Source of the DNA: Serendipita indica DSM 11827
Lineage: Eukaryota; Basidiomycota; Agaricomycetes; Sebacinales; Serendipitaceae
Length of the DNA: 64,000 bases
Direction: 5' to 3'
Assembly: GCA_910890315.1 (NCBI GenBank)
Contig: CAJVGD010000001.1
Coordinates: 2,356,001 to 2,420,000 of the forward strand
Each line of letters starts with the position of its first letter. Within the stretch, counting starts at the first letter, position 1. The position numbers and the translations under genes were made by a program. Of the stretch, positions 1 to 12,648 are shown piece by piece. Under the pieces are notes generated by a model, which worked only from the letters and a program-made list of their open reading frames with translations, was not told where the DNA came from and did no database searches.

Positions 1-1990
1 GGAAATATCTTTCCAACGATCCCTTTCATTTTTGCTGTCAAGCTTTCGCTCTGAGGAAGAGGCAAAGGCGTTTCGGGGACACCAGCATTGGGATCCGGGA
101 CGACTGGGGTCGCGGTTGCTTGGGAGCCCTCGTATGACACTTCGGTTATTCGAGGGGTGCCATCTCGACCAAGTAGGGGCGGCCTTGATGACGGATAGGA
201 TCGAGGGAAGCTGTGGATGGCGGGACCTCTGCTATTGGCTCGAGAAGAGGCATTGACTTGAGAAATCATAGGAGTGACAGGTCTCGAGGCCGGAGTGAGC
301 TGGAACTGTGATCCAGGAATAAGTGTTCCACTTGGGGAGCCGGGAACCCCGTAGCGATCGAAGTTGGCCATAGGTAGTTCGAGGTTGGATGGTATGTCAT
401 CCTCTTCATCTCCGTCATCGTCAATCACGGATGCCGGAGTAGCATAGACTGCTCTCGAGCGCTTAGCCGCTTTCCTGGGAGGCGTCGCGGTCGTACTGCT
501 GGGTGCTTCCGACGTGGGAGGACCGCGCTCAACTTCTATCGAAGGGGGCTTGTCCGGAACATCGTGATCCACGTTTCCATAGTCATTCTCATCCGGGCCG
601 TCCTCGACTGGAACCTCCACGCGCCGCCTCTTTAGGCTCCTTCTCGGTCGTGTATTCTCGACCTTTTTACTGGCGATATACGATGTCGCTTCCTCATCCG
701 AGGGAGCTTGTCGCTTGAGAGTTCGCTTCTGAACATGGTTCTTGTTCCCGAGTTGTTCCAGGGCCGCGACTTGCTCGTCAATTGCCTTCTTGTTGGCAAT
801 ATAAAACTCCTTCCATTGTATAGGGCGCAGCTCCTTTGCCCAAGGTTGGCAATCCTCCTGCGAGTCTTGTCAGATGTGAACTAATACACGGTAACCTACT
901 GACGTAATGGGTCAGATCTTGAATCGTGTCGGCTCTGGACCTGATACTTTCTGCAATGCTTTGCTCTGCGTAGTACTTTGCGAGGAGACGAATTTTTGAA
1001 GCGTTGCTTGGATCTGGCGGCGTCACCTGTCTGGACTTGTGGGATTGTTCTTCTTCGCCATCATCTGAATTTTCAGACAAGATAAGCCGCGTGGCTCTCT
1101 GGTAAGGACGCTGTTGCTTATTCTTAGCCGCAGGTTGCCGTGCCTTGGGTCTGCGTTCACCGTCGTCCTCTGAGCCGGACGATAGCTCAAATGTTGTATT
1201 CTCGGAGACCTTGCGTTTGTTGAGCTCCTTGTTTATGGCGTTGATGTAGTATTTATCGTTTTGCTTGTACTGTTCCCGCCAGCTCTGCCAGCTGTGGTTA
1301 TCATTCCATGGGCTGGCATTCTGAAAAGAAAGGTCAGTTGATCCTCGCGAATGTATAATAGACCGAGTGTGGAGTGTTCCGCGCCCATAACGAGATGAAC
1401 GATGGGGCGGGTATGCGCAGAATGGAGCAAGAGTGAATGGTGTAGTAAATTCTAGTTGCATCACCTGGTCGTCACAAAGAGCTTTCCAAACTGCATTGCC
1501 CATTCGGCCCTTTTCTTCTGGGTGGTTGGTCGCCAGCCATTCGATGAGATGTTGCTTGTCAGCCTGCGTGTAAGGTCGCCGTACGATATGGCTATGGACA
1601 TTCCAAGGAGGATGCAAGAAGATACGGAAAGGTAGATTGTGCACGAACCCAACCACCACCGAGATTCAACAGAGAGACAATTAGCGAGCCATATTCAGCC
1701 AAATTTGCGCGAAAGACGCGTATAAATCTCACGTACGACATGATTAAACGCGTAAACAGCGATCTCTATTGTGGTGGAACAGGTCGCGGACGCGTCAAAA
1801 GGGCGGAGTTCAGAGGTCTGACACCACCAGGCCCCGGGGCGGCTGCTCACAAAACCATCAAACACATACAAAAGTCGAATATTCACTTCATATCTCCGGA
1901 ATAGCGCGTCATTCGAGCGTGCTTTGCCCCAGGCAGTCTCTCTACAGTCAAGCTCGTCATCAGGCATAGAAGTATAGATCAAACCTGATC
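1..1990 (-). CDS. Rap1-type Myb telomere-binding protein, partial (C-terminus off the left edge)
   Basis: Exons read on the minus strand are about 1591-1465, 1320-904 and 857 to the window edge, with introns 1321-1464 (144 nt) and 858-903 (46 nt). The first two exons join into a Rap1 Myb domain: RRPYTQADKQHLIEWLA, then HPEEKGRMGN, then HSWQSWREQYKQN. The Trp spacing and the HSWQSWR motif are typical of the Rap1/TERF2IP Myb domain, which serves telomere length control and silencing in the nucleus. The rest is a long low-complexity tail with basic patches (RRSLKRRR) and acidic runs, still open at position 1. Upstream coding sequence at about 1695-1982 (around RETAWGKARSNDALFRRYE) may be the end of an N-terminal BRCT domain. 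I could not fix the first exons or the start codon. The Myb call is strong; the Rap1 orthology is inferred. Confidence 0.75.
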
Positions 1991-3031
1991 TAAAATTGAA
2001 TTATATAGTTCTCCATTCCCTTTTGGAACCAATCACGCATATCCACGCCTCTATGTACGCAGGCGAGGGGGCTTATGCGGTCTAATCGAGGATAAACAGT
2101 CTGAACGAGTTGTTGTACGCCTCTATCTTACGCGAAAAGGCCATCCATACTTTCAAATGCCCATCTGCTACATGACCCCTACAACCATCCGAGTGCCCCC
2201 ATGGTGCTTCGGAGGGTCAGTAGTACATCCATCCATTTAACTCGCCATCACCTAGCACATTCTATCGTTTATTCTCTCGGTATCTAATGAATCCTCGATC
2301 GTTGGTGAACCTAGAGGCAAAATTGTCGAGGTGGAGGATATTCAACGCTGGATGAGTCGGTGTTTGGGTATATAACCACCCGAGAGACACTTGTTCTGGT
2401 GGGTTCACCTTGACTCTCTCTGCTGCATGCGGTCGGAGGGGAGGTCCTGGGCGACGACAGGCGCCAGAAATCGCCCATGAGCCGGCTTTCCATGCCTCCA
2501 CTCTCTTCCATATGTCGCAATCGACTCCACGAATCCGTACTGTATGAGCTGGCTGACGATGACCAAAGCAAGTACGGCTCCCCCAATCTCCCGAACCGGG
2601 CGCTGCCGTCGCTACCAACGCTCCAGATAATGATTACGGATATGATTGGAGGGGTTTTGACAGCCCAAGCTCTCCTCCATGTCTGTCAGCGCGTTGTAAA
2701 ATGGCGCAGACAAAGGAATCCTATTCTAACCGCTTCCCAATCATTCATAGCCCGTAGGATAGCTCCGAACATCGACGCACCAGGCCTGGAGCCTCTCTTC
2801 ACCTGTCAGATGCGACAAGGTCACAAGGTGCGCTATCAGCGCAGTCTACGACGTTTGAAATCTGATAAATTGCGCTACATTCATATATTTTCGTATTCGG
2901 AATGGCAGGTGGAGAACGGGCGCCTCCTAAAGCAGAGGTTCAAATAAGAGAGCCGATCTCGTTCGAACTCCATCATCCTCTTCCCGTCGTCTGCTATTTC
3001 ACCTCTTTGACCTTTTGATTGAACCCTCTCC
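1991..3031. other. Intergenic, divergent promoter region
   Basis: This lies between the minus-strand Rap1-type gene and the first plus-strand zinc-finger gene. An open frame at 2477-2947 (plus) has no recognisable domain or paralogue in the window, and I did not accept it as a gene. It probably holds both promoters and the missing 5' exons of the Rap1-type gene. Confidence 0.4.
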
Positions 3032-4375
3032 ATGGACGAACACGGTTTACACAACCTGGTCGCGTCTTATTTGGCCTATCTCAACGAAGCCGCGCAATAC
3101 GGATATCCTGGTACGTTCAGGATGTGCCTGGCCAGGGAGAATGTGTATGCTGACAATGTTTCCGAAGCTCAGGGAACTCTGTCGAGCCAGCATTCAGCTT
3201 CTATCTTCAATGCCGACAGCCCAGATCTGTTTCTCTTTGAAAACGATCCTATTCTCGGCGGTACATGCTCGTATAGAGATGAGTTCCTTTGCTTACGTTT
3301 TCCTAGCGGCGTTTCCCGCTTGTAATTCGTCTCACTCGACGGCGCCTATCGGGGGTGTTGAACACTTCTCGGGACCTTTGGGTGAGGGTCAGGTACAATT
3401 AGCCTTTCCCAACCAGCCACTTACGCGTGCGCTTTATTCATTGGGCCTCTACCTGCCAGCACCACTTGCCCTCTTTCAAGAACATTTGAGGACGACAGGT
3501 CCCAGCACAGACTCTATCATGCACTCGGTATCTTCACCACTCGGGATGCCGTCTCCTGGTTCATCCAATAATGGAGCACCCAGCCCTGTCTCCACCGTCC
3601 ACGAGCCTACGGCCATTGAACAGCTGAACCAGCTTCGCGCAGCAAATCTTTTGCGGGAGCAGCGGGAAATTTATGATGACATCACGTGTATCGTCCCGGC
3701 GATCAAGCAAAACTTCTTGGACATACTCGAGGGATTACTGCACAACGAGCCAACCAATCATCAGTTGTCTGGGTTGTTCTTTGTCACGGAACTCCCAAAG
3801 ACGGAACAGGGTCACGGTCGTCGCGTCAGTCCTATGGACTATCGCTGTCTCCTCTGCACGGACTTTTGCGACACCAGAAAAGACAAGGCGATCAAACATG
3901 CACAGCATCATCTTAGGTTGAAGCCTCTTCCCTGCGGGAAATGGTGAGTGGGCTGATTGTCTCCCTTGGCAGTATGGAAGCTGACATCAGCCAGCCCACA
4001 AACATTCCGCCGAAATTGGGACCTCATCCGACATCAGAGGATCGTTCACTCGATGTTTCACCCGTAAGTGCACAGATTTCCGGAAGATGGAATGTTTGAG
4101 GGCTGACACGAATTAGCAAAGGTAAAGGCGGACCACGCCAAAAGCAGGACAGATTCACGCCGACGATTCAAATGTCCCATTTCGACCTGTACGATCTCCC
4201 AAATCTCAGCACGAGGCTGCCACCGTTTCCTCGCCCAACCGCCCTTGCAGCTCCACCAATGGTTGGCAATACCGACGCCTCCCAGGGATCAGAGGTAGGC
4301 CTGCGGTATGGTTGGATCCTTCGTGGAGAATACGATACATCGCTTCCGAGACAGACTAACGCCGTAGCAGTGAGC
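3032..4375 (+). CDS. Split-cysteine C2H2 zinc-finger protein (cluster gene 1)
   Basis: The start is the ATG at 3032 (MDEHGLHNLVASYLAYLNE). Likely exons are 3032-3111, 3166-3260, 3307-3943, 3995-4063, 4117-4293 and 4370-4375, with GT-AG introns of 46-76 nt. The middle is Ser/Pro-rich. Finger 1 is YRCLLCTDFCDTRKDK followed by His pairs (AIKHAQHH). The linker LRLKPLPCGK leads into finger 2, whose second Cys codon is TG + C across intron 3944-3994. Spliced, it reads CGKC-PQTFRRNWDLIRH-QRIVH, a canonical C-x2-C-x12-H-x4-H finger. Unspliced, the frame ends at Trp-stop. Presumably a nuclear DNA-binding regulator. The last, two-codon exon (CAG TGA) is tentative. It is the first member of the family that fills the window to 39 kb. 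Confidence 0.75.
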
Positions 4376-5247
4376 ATTTGTCGAGTCCACCGATCACTGT
4401 CTGGTTCTCTATGTTCAAGGTCTAGAGTCTTTTCCCTTCTCATTTTCATGTTCTAACACCGAAGTAGACATCTAAGAAAAGCTGTCGACACATCTCGGAC
4501 GATTCCCTGTTTTCTAGCTCGATCAAACGGTTTGGTCTCGATGGCGTTTTTCTCTTACTTTTCTCTATGCTTGTTTGCTTCGGACTTTCGATCCAGTATG
4601 CACCTTTCCGCGACCCTGATGACGCTCAAGGTCCCGTTCTGTGTCCCCGAATCCCGTATGTACATTGAACGACCCTCTAAAGAGATTCTGCCTCGAGTCG
4701 TGGAGCCCATGCTCACTGTCTTTGAGCGCCCGCTTATGAATCACAAAGCATTTTTGGACCATTTAAGCAGTCCACCATGCCTCGTCCGCATGACTTGCTG
4801 GGAATTGTCGGAGCAGTGACGCCTCTTTGATTCAAGGCGAATTTGAAACGGTGGGCGTGGCGGAGATGATGCGGGACGCTGCAGTGCATGCAAAGCATCG
4901 CTTCTCCTCAACGTTGCGTGCTTTACAGGACTACCTCCGATTGATCGCAGATGCCCGGATTACATCTGCGCGTGCAAAGTCCAAGATTTGTGAGTGATTC
5001 CGTGTTTGGAAGGTTTGGATGGGTCGAGTCGGTACGCTGTGGCATCCACATTGTTGAATAGAGGTTGTTCGCTTCCAGTATTTCGGAATCTGTAGGGCAC
5101 TATTTTCCAAAGGCAATAGGGGCTTCTGTGGCCGCACCCTTTCGGCGTGTTCACATCTGGTCAACGTCTTTAAAAAGCGGCGTCAGACACCTCGTCGCCC
5201 CGCCAACAAGTTAACCGGTCCACCCTCCCACGTCTCTCCATCAGATC
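4376..5247. other. Intergenic
   Basis: No convincing gene. Frames on both strands here (for example 4532-4819 plus and 4931-5164 minus) lack domains and paralogues. It should hold the terminator of the previous gene and the promoter of the next. Confidence 0.4.
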
Positions 5248-6633
5248 ATGCCGCGAGCGACTAGCAATCGCCAAACCCTGCCATTGTGCAATCATTCAAT
5301 GCACCAGACGCATCCCTGTGTACCCCCTTGCGCCGCTACTACGCCTGTCGGAGCCGCCAGGACTTCTCTCCGTCGTGGGCGGAAGAAGGATCACCACGAC
5401 CCCCCTCATATCCGAGCTCGGATCCTTGCTCTTGGTCGTGAGTATCCCATCCTACGCGATGCGATGCAGCACTATGCTGGCGATCTCCCCGAGTCGCGCG
5501 TCCAGGTCTTGGAGGAATTTGAGAGGTACATTGATGCCGAGGGGCAACCTCCTATTACAAGTGATAAGCAGGGTCAGAAAGGAGGGTCCACTCGCTTCAC
5601 GTGTCAGGTTAGGTGTGGTGTGAAGCAAGAGTCCCCTCCATTTACGGGTTATGTTCCGTGTGGGATAATCAAGGGCTCGCTTCAGAAGATTATGGCCCAC
5701 TTATTCTCGCACTGGAACATGAAGCCTTGGAAGTGTACCTCTTGGTAAGTCCACGGTCTCTGCCTAGTTAGGACTCGACCATGAGCTGACTGGCATCAAG
5801 CCCCAATAGGTCCTACCGCGCTCTTAATGAATTGACACGCCACGAAAATGAGAACCACCACGATACATGGTACGCCTCCATTCCTATGTCTTGCCATAGC
5901 GCCATTACTGAACGGGTTTACCAGCAGCGAACCGATCACCATTTTATCAGTTATTCCAACTCAGACTCTTGTCGACTATGGCATTCAAGGGCCAGAAATA
6001 CAGAATGTCCTCAATACACCAACAAACGTCACCCAGGAATCAGCCTATCATTATTCTGGCAAGATCAACACGGAAGTTTCATTTATCAACCCGGAGACGT
6101 TGCGCCAAGAGCCTATCCTACCCGAGTTTTTCCATGGTGAGAGGTATTCGTCTGATGCATCCTTGTTCTACAGTCATTACGACCATGTGGGTATCGTTGC
6201 CCAGGTATGGAGTTATGTGAGGTGCAGTGGTTTTCACCCATGGAACTGTCCACCACGGAGAGGCAAGGGAAAGACCTCATCACGTCACAGCAGAACACCG
6301 CGCCTCTTACTTTTATTAGTATTCCTATTCTTGGCCCCCTCAAGTGCAAGTTTCTGGCGAGTTTATGAACGAGGGCTACAATCCATTCGAGTCTGCAGGA
6401 TTCCCCAAGGCGTACGAGTAGTGAGAAGAGCAAAGAGAATTTCAACAACGTGTATATGGAATGGTTCTGGCTATTTAGTATTTTGCTGGCACACCCGCGA
6501 GTTGGCCATTGAGGTGATTGTCCCCCCTGAACGGGATTTACGGATCGCACGTGAGATCGATAGTGCCTTCTCAGACTTTGCGGCTGTTTTCCTCTTTGTT
6601 CTTTGTATGCTGACACTTGGAGCCCACCTTTGA
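5248..6633 (+). CDS. Split-cysteine C2H2 zinc-finger protein (cluster gene 2); 3' end uncertain
   Basis: The start is at 5248 (MPRATSNRQTLPLCNH). Exon 1 (5248-5744) contains the pre-finger helix (YPILRDAMQHYAGDLPES), equivalent to the YxGNT region of its paralogues, then a diverged finger 1 (FTCQVRC ... HLFSH). The linker WNMKPWKCTS is followed by intron 5745-5800, which splits the second Cys codon of finger 2 (TG + C). Exon 2 (5801-5869) gives C-PNRSYRALNELTRH-ENENH, a C-x2-C-x13-H-x4-H finger, and intron 5870-5924 follows. The third exon reads SEPITILSVIPTQTL and stays open to 6633, but after about 6130 the sequence looks intron-like and the true stop may be earlier. Family membership is clear; the C-terminus is not. 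Confidence 0.7.
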
Positions 6634-6835
6634 CCCCAACCATCTCAAGGCATTTTGGGTTCGTTCCATCTCGACGCCCGGCGAATATCCCACCGTAAAT
6701 TCTGTTACTTGGAATCTCTACCCGCGACCGTTTGCGAGCCGTCCCAGGCGGGTTTGTTCCGGCCCTCCTTACTGGTCCACTTGAAAGCCATACTCGACCT
6801 GTCTCAGCAGGTACCACTAAAAAAGACGCCCGCGA

Positions 6836-9448
6836 ATGGACAAACAAACCTCATCACTTGGAACCGAAGCACTCTCGCCGTCGATGACTCGCGCCTCCTC
6901 TTCTTCCACAGACTCGATGAGCGCGGCTACACCTGATGGTGATGTCTCCTCGCCGGTCCAGGAGACGCCCGTGTCGCCTGGCTCGCCACCTTCGCATAAA
7001 TTGAAGAAAAAAAGGAGCAAGAAGAATTCAGAGTCGGAAGGTAAACCGACGTTGACACGAGGTGTGTTTGCCGTTTGGATTGCGTGTCTGGCCCTGCAAC
7101 GCCCATCGAGACTGACGCGGATTTTGTTAGCCATCTCCCTCAGCACGTCGTCCATGGTCACACCAATCCTCAATGCGTCTAGTCCACAGCATTCACAGTC
7201 GAGGAAGAAGGCGTCGGGTGCCCCAAGACGCTCGATGCCCGCAACAAAGACATCGGCGCCGGCCGTCGCGGGTCAAAAACCAAAGGAAAGCACGCCACCG
7301 CTAGAGGAAACATCGAGCCCTTTTGACATGGGTGAACTCGCCAAGGCAATCCCTCAGGTCGACACCGAAGTACGCGCAAAGTCTGCCCCGCCAACACCCC
7401 AACGTTCCTATGCCGCTGTCACGGCCACGTCGATCACCAGGGAGAGCTCGCTTTCCAAGCCTATTGCGACAACACGCGGAAAGGCACCCAAACTAGAGGG
7501 GCTGTCACAGCGGTCGCAACCGTATGGACGCCAATCTGCGCAGCCGTCTCACCAGCAGATTCCCTATCGAAAATTTACGCCAGAAGAAAGAAACCTTTGG
7601 GAGACGCTACTCAAGCGTCTCAACGGCGACAAGGCGCATCTCAGCTGGTTGGAAAATGACGCGGGCAACACCGAAACGGCCAAGCTGGCCGTCCTAAAAC
7701 GCATCATTGACTATATGGACCAATATGGCACGATGCCCATGGAGGTCACGATCAAGTCTTCGCCAAATGCCAAAGGGGGCGTCGAAAAGGTCGTCTGTGG
7801 ACCTTGTCGACAGGAACAGCAGCCACATATCAAAGAGTACCCTACGGTACAAAAGGCTGCTGTACACATTACCTCGAATCATTGGGAGATGCAACTTTGG
7901 CTTTGCATTGTACCGGGATGGTGAGTTTTTGCGATCCAAATATATGAGCTACCCTCATTCGTTTGTAGCGGAAAGGCCTTCCGATGCCGTGATGGGATTC
8001 AAAACCCCAAGCGACACATGGAAAAGATGCATCCCAACTGGTCACGACCCAGCAATCCTGATCCATCGATCCATGTTACAAATCCTGGAGAACAGGCGTA
8101 CCTTACTGTTCCATCGACCTCGGGCTATGCCGAATCGCTCTCTGGGACGGAGTATTCAGATCTGAGCGCATCTGTGGGCTCCTATCCAGAGAGCTCAAAC
8201 GGTGGCTATCCCTCGACGTCGTACCAAGCTCCCTATTACACCACCGACCAAGCTCCACAGTCGTCTATACAGCAGAGCCCAGGCGTCTTTGTTCGAATGT
8301 CCAGTGCCACCCCCGCTCCCCTCAAATTGCAACCGCCACTCATGCCCATCATACCAGCCGATCTTCCCGAGCCTTTCCCACTTGGGCCTTCTCCATCTCC
8401 CTCGCGTTCTCAAGGACCCCTTGATGACATTCTGTCCAGGCTGGGAATCGGAGCGTCGCGGGCGCAACAACCAAACCCGACTCTGAAACAAGGTCTGGTG
8501 ATGGTGGGGAATAATCTCACATTGGGTTCAGTTTCACCCTCGGAGATGGCAAACGTGGTGCCGACGCAGGTGGCCAAGCGCCCCAGCCGTCGTGCAACAG
8601 TGGATCTACGTCCGACACAGTCCACGGGAGTGACAATAACGATGGAGCAAACCTCTCTCGGTGTTGCCCCGGGACGGGCTCGAAATGTGTCCAATCCGAC
8701 GATGATGTACACGGCGGCATCTTTCCAGATACCCGTACCACCACAACAACAACCTTTTATACCTCAACTTGGACACATGTACCAGCCAGTACCCACAGGA
8801 CAGATGTATCAACCTCCAGTCTCCGCTCCACAAATGTATCAGCCTCCCTATGCACCTTCGTCTCACTCGGCCTCTTTATCACCCCAGCAGCTCTCGCCTG
8901 GGTATACCCAGTCGATGGGGTACGGGCAGACGCCCGAGTCGTACATGAGCTCGCCACCACACAAGATGCCCAGCACGAGTCCAAACTCGCAACCGCATCT
9001 CCATCTCGCGTACCCGTCGCCGGCGCCCACGCACGGATTCAGCACTTCGCCACCGTTTGTATCTCACATGCCGCTATTGAATAGCACGGCGATGGTGGAC
9101 ACATCACCGTATTTGACCCTGCAAGCGTCTGGACAACAATCGCCTAATCAGTCTTCGCGCTCGTCGCACTCGTCATCGCCCTATCCGCCAATAGACGATC
9201 CCTTGTTAGGATTTGATTTATCCCAAAACGGCCAACGTACTAGTGTTGACGGCGGGAGTGGCGGTGGGCAGTCTCCAGAGTATGTCAAAGGCGAGGGACA
9301 ACCTCCGCTGTCAGCTGCCTTGCTGCAGCCATCGCTAGGCGACCCACTCCAGCTTGGAGGCGCGCCGCCGTCACCCAACAAGGCTGAACCTCTTTCAGCT
9401 GTCGAGATGGGGCAGTTACTCAACTACTTTGACAAGGTACAGAACTGA
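6836..9448 (+). CDS. Split-cysteine C2H2 zinc-finger protein with long Pro/Ser/Gln tail (cluster gene 3)
   Basis: The start is the ATG at 6836 (MDKQTSSLGTEALSPSM). The N-terminus is Ser-rich with a basic patch (HKLKKKRSKKN, a possible nuclear signal). A small in-frame intron is likely at 7062-7130. The pre-finger module reads SWLENDAGNTETAKLAVL ... DQYGTMPMEV. Finger 1 is VVCGPCRQEQQPHIK ... HITSNH. Intron 7921-7968 (48 nt) splits the second Cys of finger 2: CIVPG-C-GKAFRCRD ... KRH-MEKMH, with the PGCGKAF core of TFIIIA-like fingers. The 480-residue tail, rich in Pro, Ser, Gln and Tyr with MYQP repeats near 8775-8850, resembles an activation domain and ends at 9448 (LLNYFDKVQN). A nuclear regulator is the likely role; targets are unknown. 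Confidence 0.8.
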
Positions 9449-9953
9449 ATAACTTTTGGTTGTGACTGGTTCAACGACTAAGTTATTGGGTATCTATCTC
9501 CTTGGACAAGGCGAGAATGTGCTGCTGTGTTGTATTAGTCGTGGATGTTTCTACGGGATTGTTTTATGGAATATCAGGCTATTTTTTCTCTTGCGTTTAT
9601 TCATATCTCTGGTCGAACGAAACCCTAGTCGACGATCTTCAACGACGATCTGGCACTGCTCCACGTACGTGTACTGCCATGATATTCGTGCACGTATTCC
9701 GTTTACTATCTGACCTTAACCAGTTGCTGGGTTTTTGCGCAGCCGTGTGGGTTCCGCTCCCAAACAGCCTATTGACTTCAACTTGACCAGCGTCCTGTGC
9801 ACAGGCCGGCTTTGGACGTTGGCATTCTCATGTCTTTGGAGCAAATATAAAACAGGGTGTCCCGGCTACTCGAGCCATCAGCTTTCGTCCTTTTCGTCAC
9901 TTTGCCCCCCGACCTCCACCGCGTCTGCCTCGTCGAACACAAGCGCGTCGAGT
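9449..9953. promoter_or_regulatory. Intergenic; TATA box of cluster gene 4 at 9843-9852
   Basis: No gene seen. An AAATATAAAA element lies about 100 nt upstream of the ATG at 9954. It sits where the paralogue's TATATAAA lies relative to its own ATG at 12649, and the two leaders share a GCCCCCCxACCxCCGCGTCT-like stretch, so promoter and gene were duplicated together. Confidence 0.5.
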
Positions 9954-12172
9954 ATGTCCAACGCGGTTTCAAAATCGATTGCAGCAATGCTCGCCGTACG
10001 TTCAACAAAGTCCACCGCGCCCGGGGCGCCAGTCTCGACGTCGGCAGGTCCAAAATCCAAACGTACGTCAGGTTGTGCAGAATATGCCAGTTCCAAGGCT
10101 GATAATCTTCCAGCAGAGGCGATGGGAGCGCTGGCTGCTCTCGCTGCGCTGGTTGTCGTCCAGAATCCGCACGTCTCAAAGACGCTCGCACCTATAGCAG
10201 CCTCTGCGGCGGATGCAAGCGTCAAGAAGAGCGAGTTAAGCAAAGAAGGAGAGGAGAAGAGCATGAGCAAACGCATATCGGCATTTATGGAACGAAAGAG
10301 TACGGACAAGTCGCCGTCAACCCCCGCCACGATAGAGACGCTCGTTGCGAACATGGCCAAACTTACTGTCCATGCGGATCAGGGTGAGATGAGCGACCGC
10401 CATCGACGCCAGTTGTCCTCGCTCAGCATCAACCGCGAGTCTACCGAGAGTGCAACTGTGGCTGTCGAAGAGGATGAGGAAGATGAGAGGAAGATGAGGA
10501 AGATGAGGAAGATTACGTTGAATCCTCTTCACCGATTGTCGGTGGCTCTGATTCTACCCAAAGTCTTGGTGCAATGAAAGGGGCCAACCGTGGCGCTCAG
10601 TCACAAAAGAAGAAACGCGGCTCTATTAACGACCGCATTGCATCACATCACCCTTGGGAACCTAGACCTGACGAGCAGGATATGGAGATGTTCCGCAGGA
10701 GATTGGCAAGGTTGCCCAGGTATCTCCAAAAGGTGGTACTCAACTATGGCGGCAACACCCACCGCGAAATGCTCCAAGTCATGTCTCGCCTGGAAGCGCA
10801 TCTTATGGGTGGTGTACTCGAGGTTGTCTACAAGGGGGTAGACGACTACAATCCAACCCCTTCGAAAACCAAAAAAATACGAGCAAACCCGGGTGTCAAA
10901 GAGGTCTATTGCCGTCTATGCGGTGATGGGCACAATTACAAGACTGTCGGACATGCTGCTGCTCACCTTACGGAGCGACACTGGGGGCTACGGCCGTGGC
11001 GATGCCTGACATGGTACGCCCTTTCCTCTCCTTTCCAAACACATCTAACACCCACTAGCGATCAAAGCTTCGCCCACCCCGACCTACGGATGCGTGCACA
11101 TACGGACGTGTGTTCTGCTTCTCATGCTAGGCAAGTTGGACAGGGGCAAGCCTCGACGAGTGCCAACACGTTCGGTAACGTCTACTATGGAGTCTATGCC
11201 GGTACAAGCTCCATTCCTTCCGGACAGAGCCCACCAGAAAACATTGCAGAGCCGAGCTACCGAAACCCAGTGTTCAACCATCAAACGCCCTCAGGCTCTC
11301 AGCAACATCAGCTGCCTGGCCCTCGATCTGGCTCAAACTTTGGCCATACGCCGTCGCCTGATCAACATGAAGCCTACGATTTTTTGTCTCAGCCATCGTT
11401 ATCTCCCGAGGTCTCACCACAGACCTCTCAACCTCCTTATACCCACTTCCAATTGATGAATTCCAACGTTCAACCAACTCCATTGCTGGATCCTTACAAC
11501 TCGCCCGATCATCCACAGATACATCAGATTGCCTCGCCTCAGAGCTACGAGGTTTCGCCCGTCGGACAAGATCCGAATGATGCATGGTTGCATGTTCCGC
11601 CTTCGAGGCTGGATCAAAGGATGATTCCTAACGATGAACGAATGACCACGTTTCCTCCCCCAGGTCTATCGCAGCCTCGGTCTACACGCTTGGACGCTCG
11701 TTCAAGCACGGCATCGCGTGACGAGACAACGTACTCTCTAAGGCAAAGATACGCCGGCCCCACAAACGGATCGCAGAGCGTATGGCAAACTGCTCCTCCT
11801 GTCCAAATACCTCTAGCGCACCCGTCGAACGTGCATGGATTGCCCCACGACGAGCCCGCGAGAAGGTGTATCCTCAAGCGCAACCAGGCCAAGCTCGCCC
11901 CAGCTTGGTCGTCTATCCTTCCCCTGGGGTCCACCAGCCAAATACACAACTACAGTCGACGCTTCCGCCGAGGCAAGATCTTGAGCCGCTGTTCGACTTG
12001 TCGCAATCACGCTTTTGGCCAGGTAAGCGGACAGGCCAATGCCAATGCTAGCGTTACGTGCGTTTTTTTACTTGGAAAAAAAACGTATGGGGCACTTTCA
12101 TTGCGTTGCCTCAACCAACGCTACTAACGATTGGTAGGCAACTTTGACCCCAATCACCCTCCGCCGCAATGA
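9954..12172 (+). pseudogene. Split-cysteine zinc-finger gene (cluster gene 4), frame-disrupted copy of its downstream neighbour
   Basis: The start MSNAVSKSIAAMLAV aligns with MSHAIPNTTAIVVIT of the next gene. Shared landmarks are MSKRISAFMERK (neighbour MKRISGRFER), HADQGEMSDRHRRQ, YGGNTHREMLQV and finger 1 VYCRLCGDGHNYK ... HLTERH. Finger 2 (RCLT-C-DQSFAHPDLRMRAH-TDV-C, a C2HC type) is split by a 45-nt in-frame intron, 11014-11058. The frame changes inside a GAGGAAGAT repeat at about 10480-10530: the upstream frame stops at 10577, while the paralogue-like frame (DYVESSSPIVGGSDSTQSL) continues in another phase. A second change is needed near 11850 to reach the shared C-terminus (FWPG-NFDPNHPPPQ, last exon 12139-12172). 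It may be a decaying gene; sequencing error in the repeat or an unrecognised 44-nt intron are alternatives. Confidence 0.65.
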
Positions 12173-12648
12173 AGAGGTGAGGGCAAGTCGAGAGCTGAGG
12201 ACTATGGACTCGAAACGGACCTTTTCCTACCTCGCATTTGTATCAATTACTTATCGGGTCTCTATACTGTAGGACATTTCTTGGAGCGCATTCGTCTGGG
12301 TGATTATTCTCATAGTTGCTGTATCTAGACTGATTGATAACCCGTCATCTGTCTAATACATCGTGTATAATGGTTTGCCGGGATATCTCGCACCCACCGA
12401 GTGTCTGAGAGCGTAGGACCGACTCATCACGTTAGATAGTTGGGTTGGTCGTAATACACGAGGCATTCGTGCGGCGTTGGTTGGCTGCTGGTTATGTTTA
12501 CAAGGAATTAGGTCGGTGCTAGTGACGGTCAACCTGCAATTTGCTACGGCGCTATATAAATGAACGTTGGCCGGGCGGCCACCCAAATCTCAACAGCTTG
12601 CCCCCCACCGCGTCTTTGCTCTTCAACGGCAAGGACGGGCTCTCGACT
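12173..12648. promoter_or_regulatory. Intergenic; TATA box of cluster gene 5 at 12553-12560
   Basis: No gene seen. CTATATAAA lies about 95 nt before the ATG at 12649, matching the layout upstream of the neighbouring paralogue. Confidence 0.5.

Noticed and set aside
2477-2947. 156-codon plus-strand frame
   Set aside because: No domain, no paralogue, unremarkable composition, and it overlaps an equally long frame on the other strand.
3015-3947. A 310-codon frame beginning before the ATG at 3032
   Set aside because: It starts at a TTG and runs through introns. The ATG at 3032 in another frame, with introns 3112-3165 and 3261-3306, gives a better model that joins the finger exons.
10574-12127. 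A separate gene starting MKGANRGAQSQKKK
   Set aside because: It is the downstream part of the gene at 9954 in another frame, aligned with the middle of the paralogue at 12649. The promoter and first part lie upstream.
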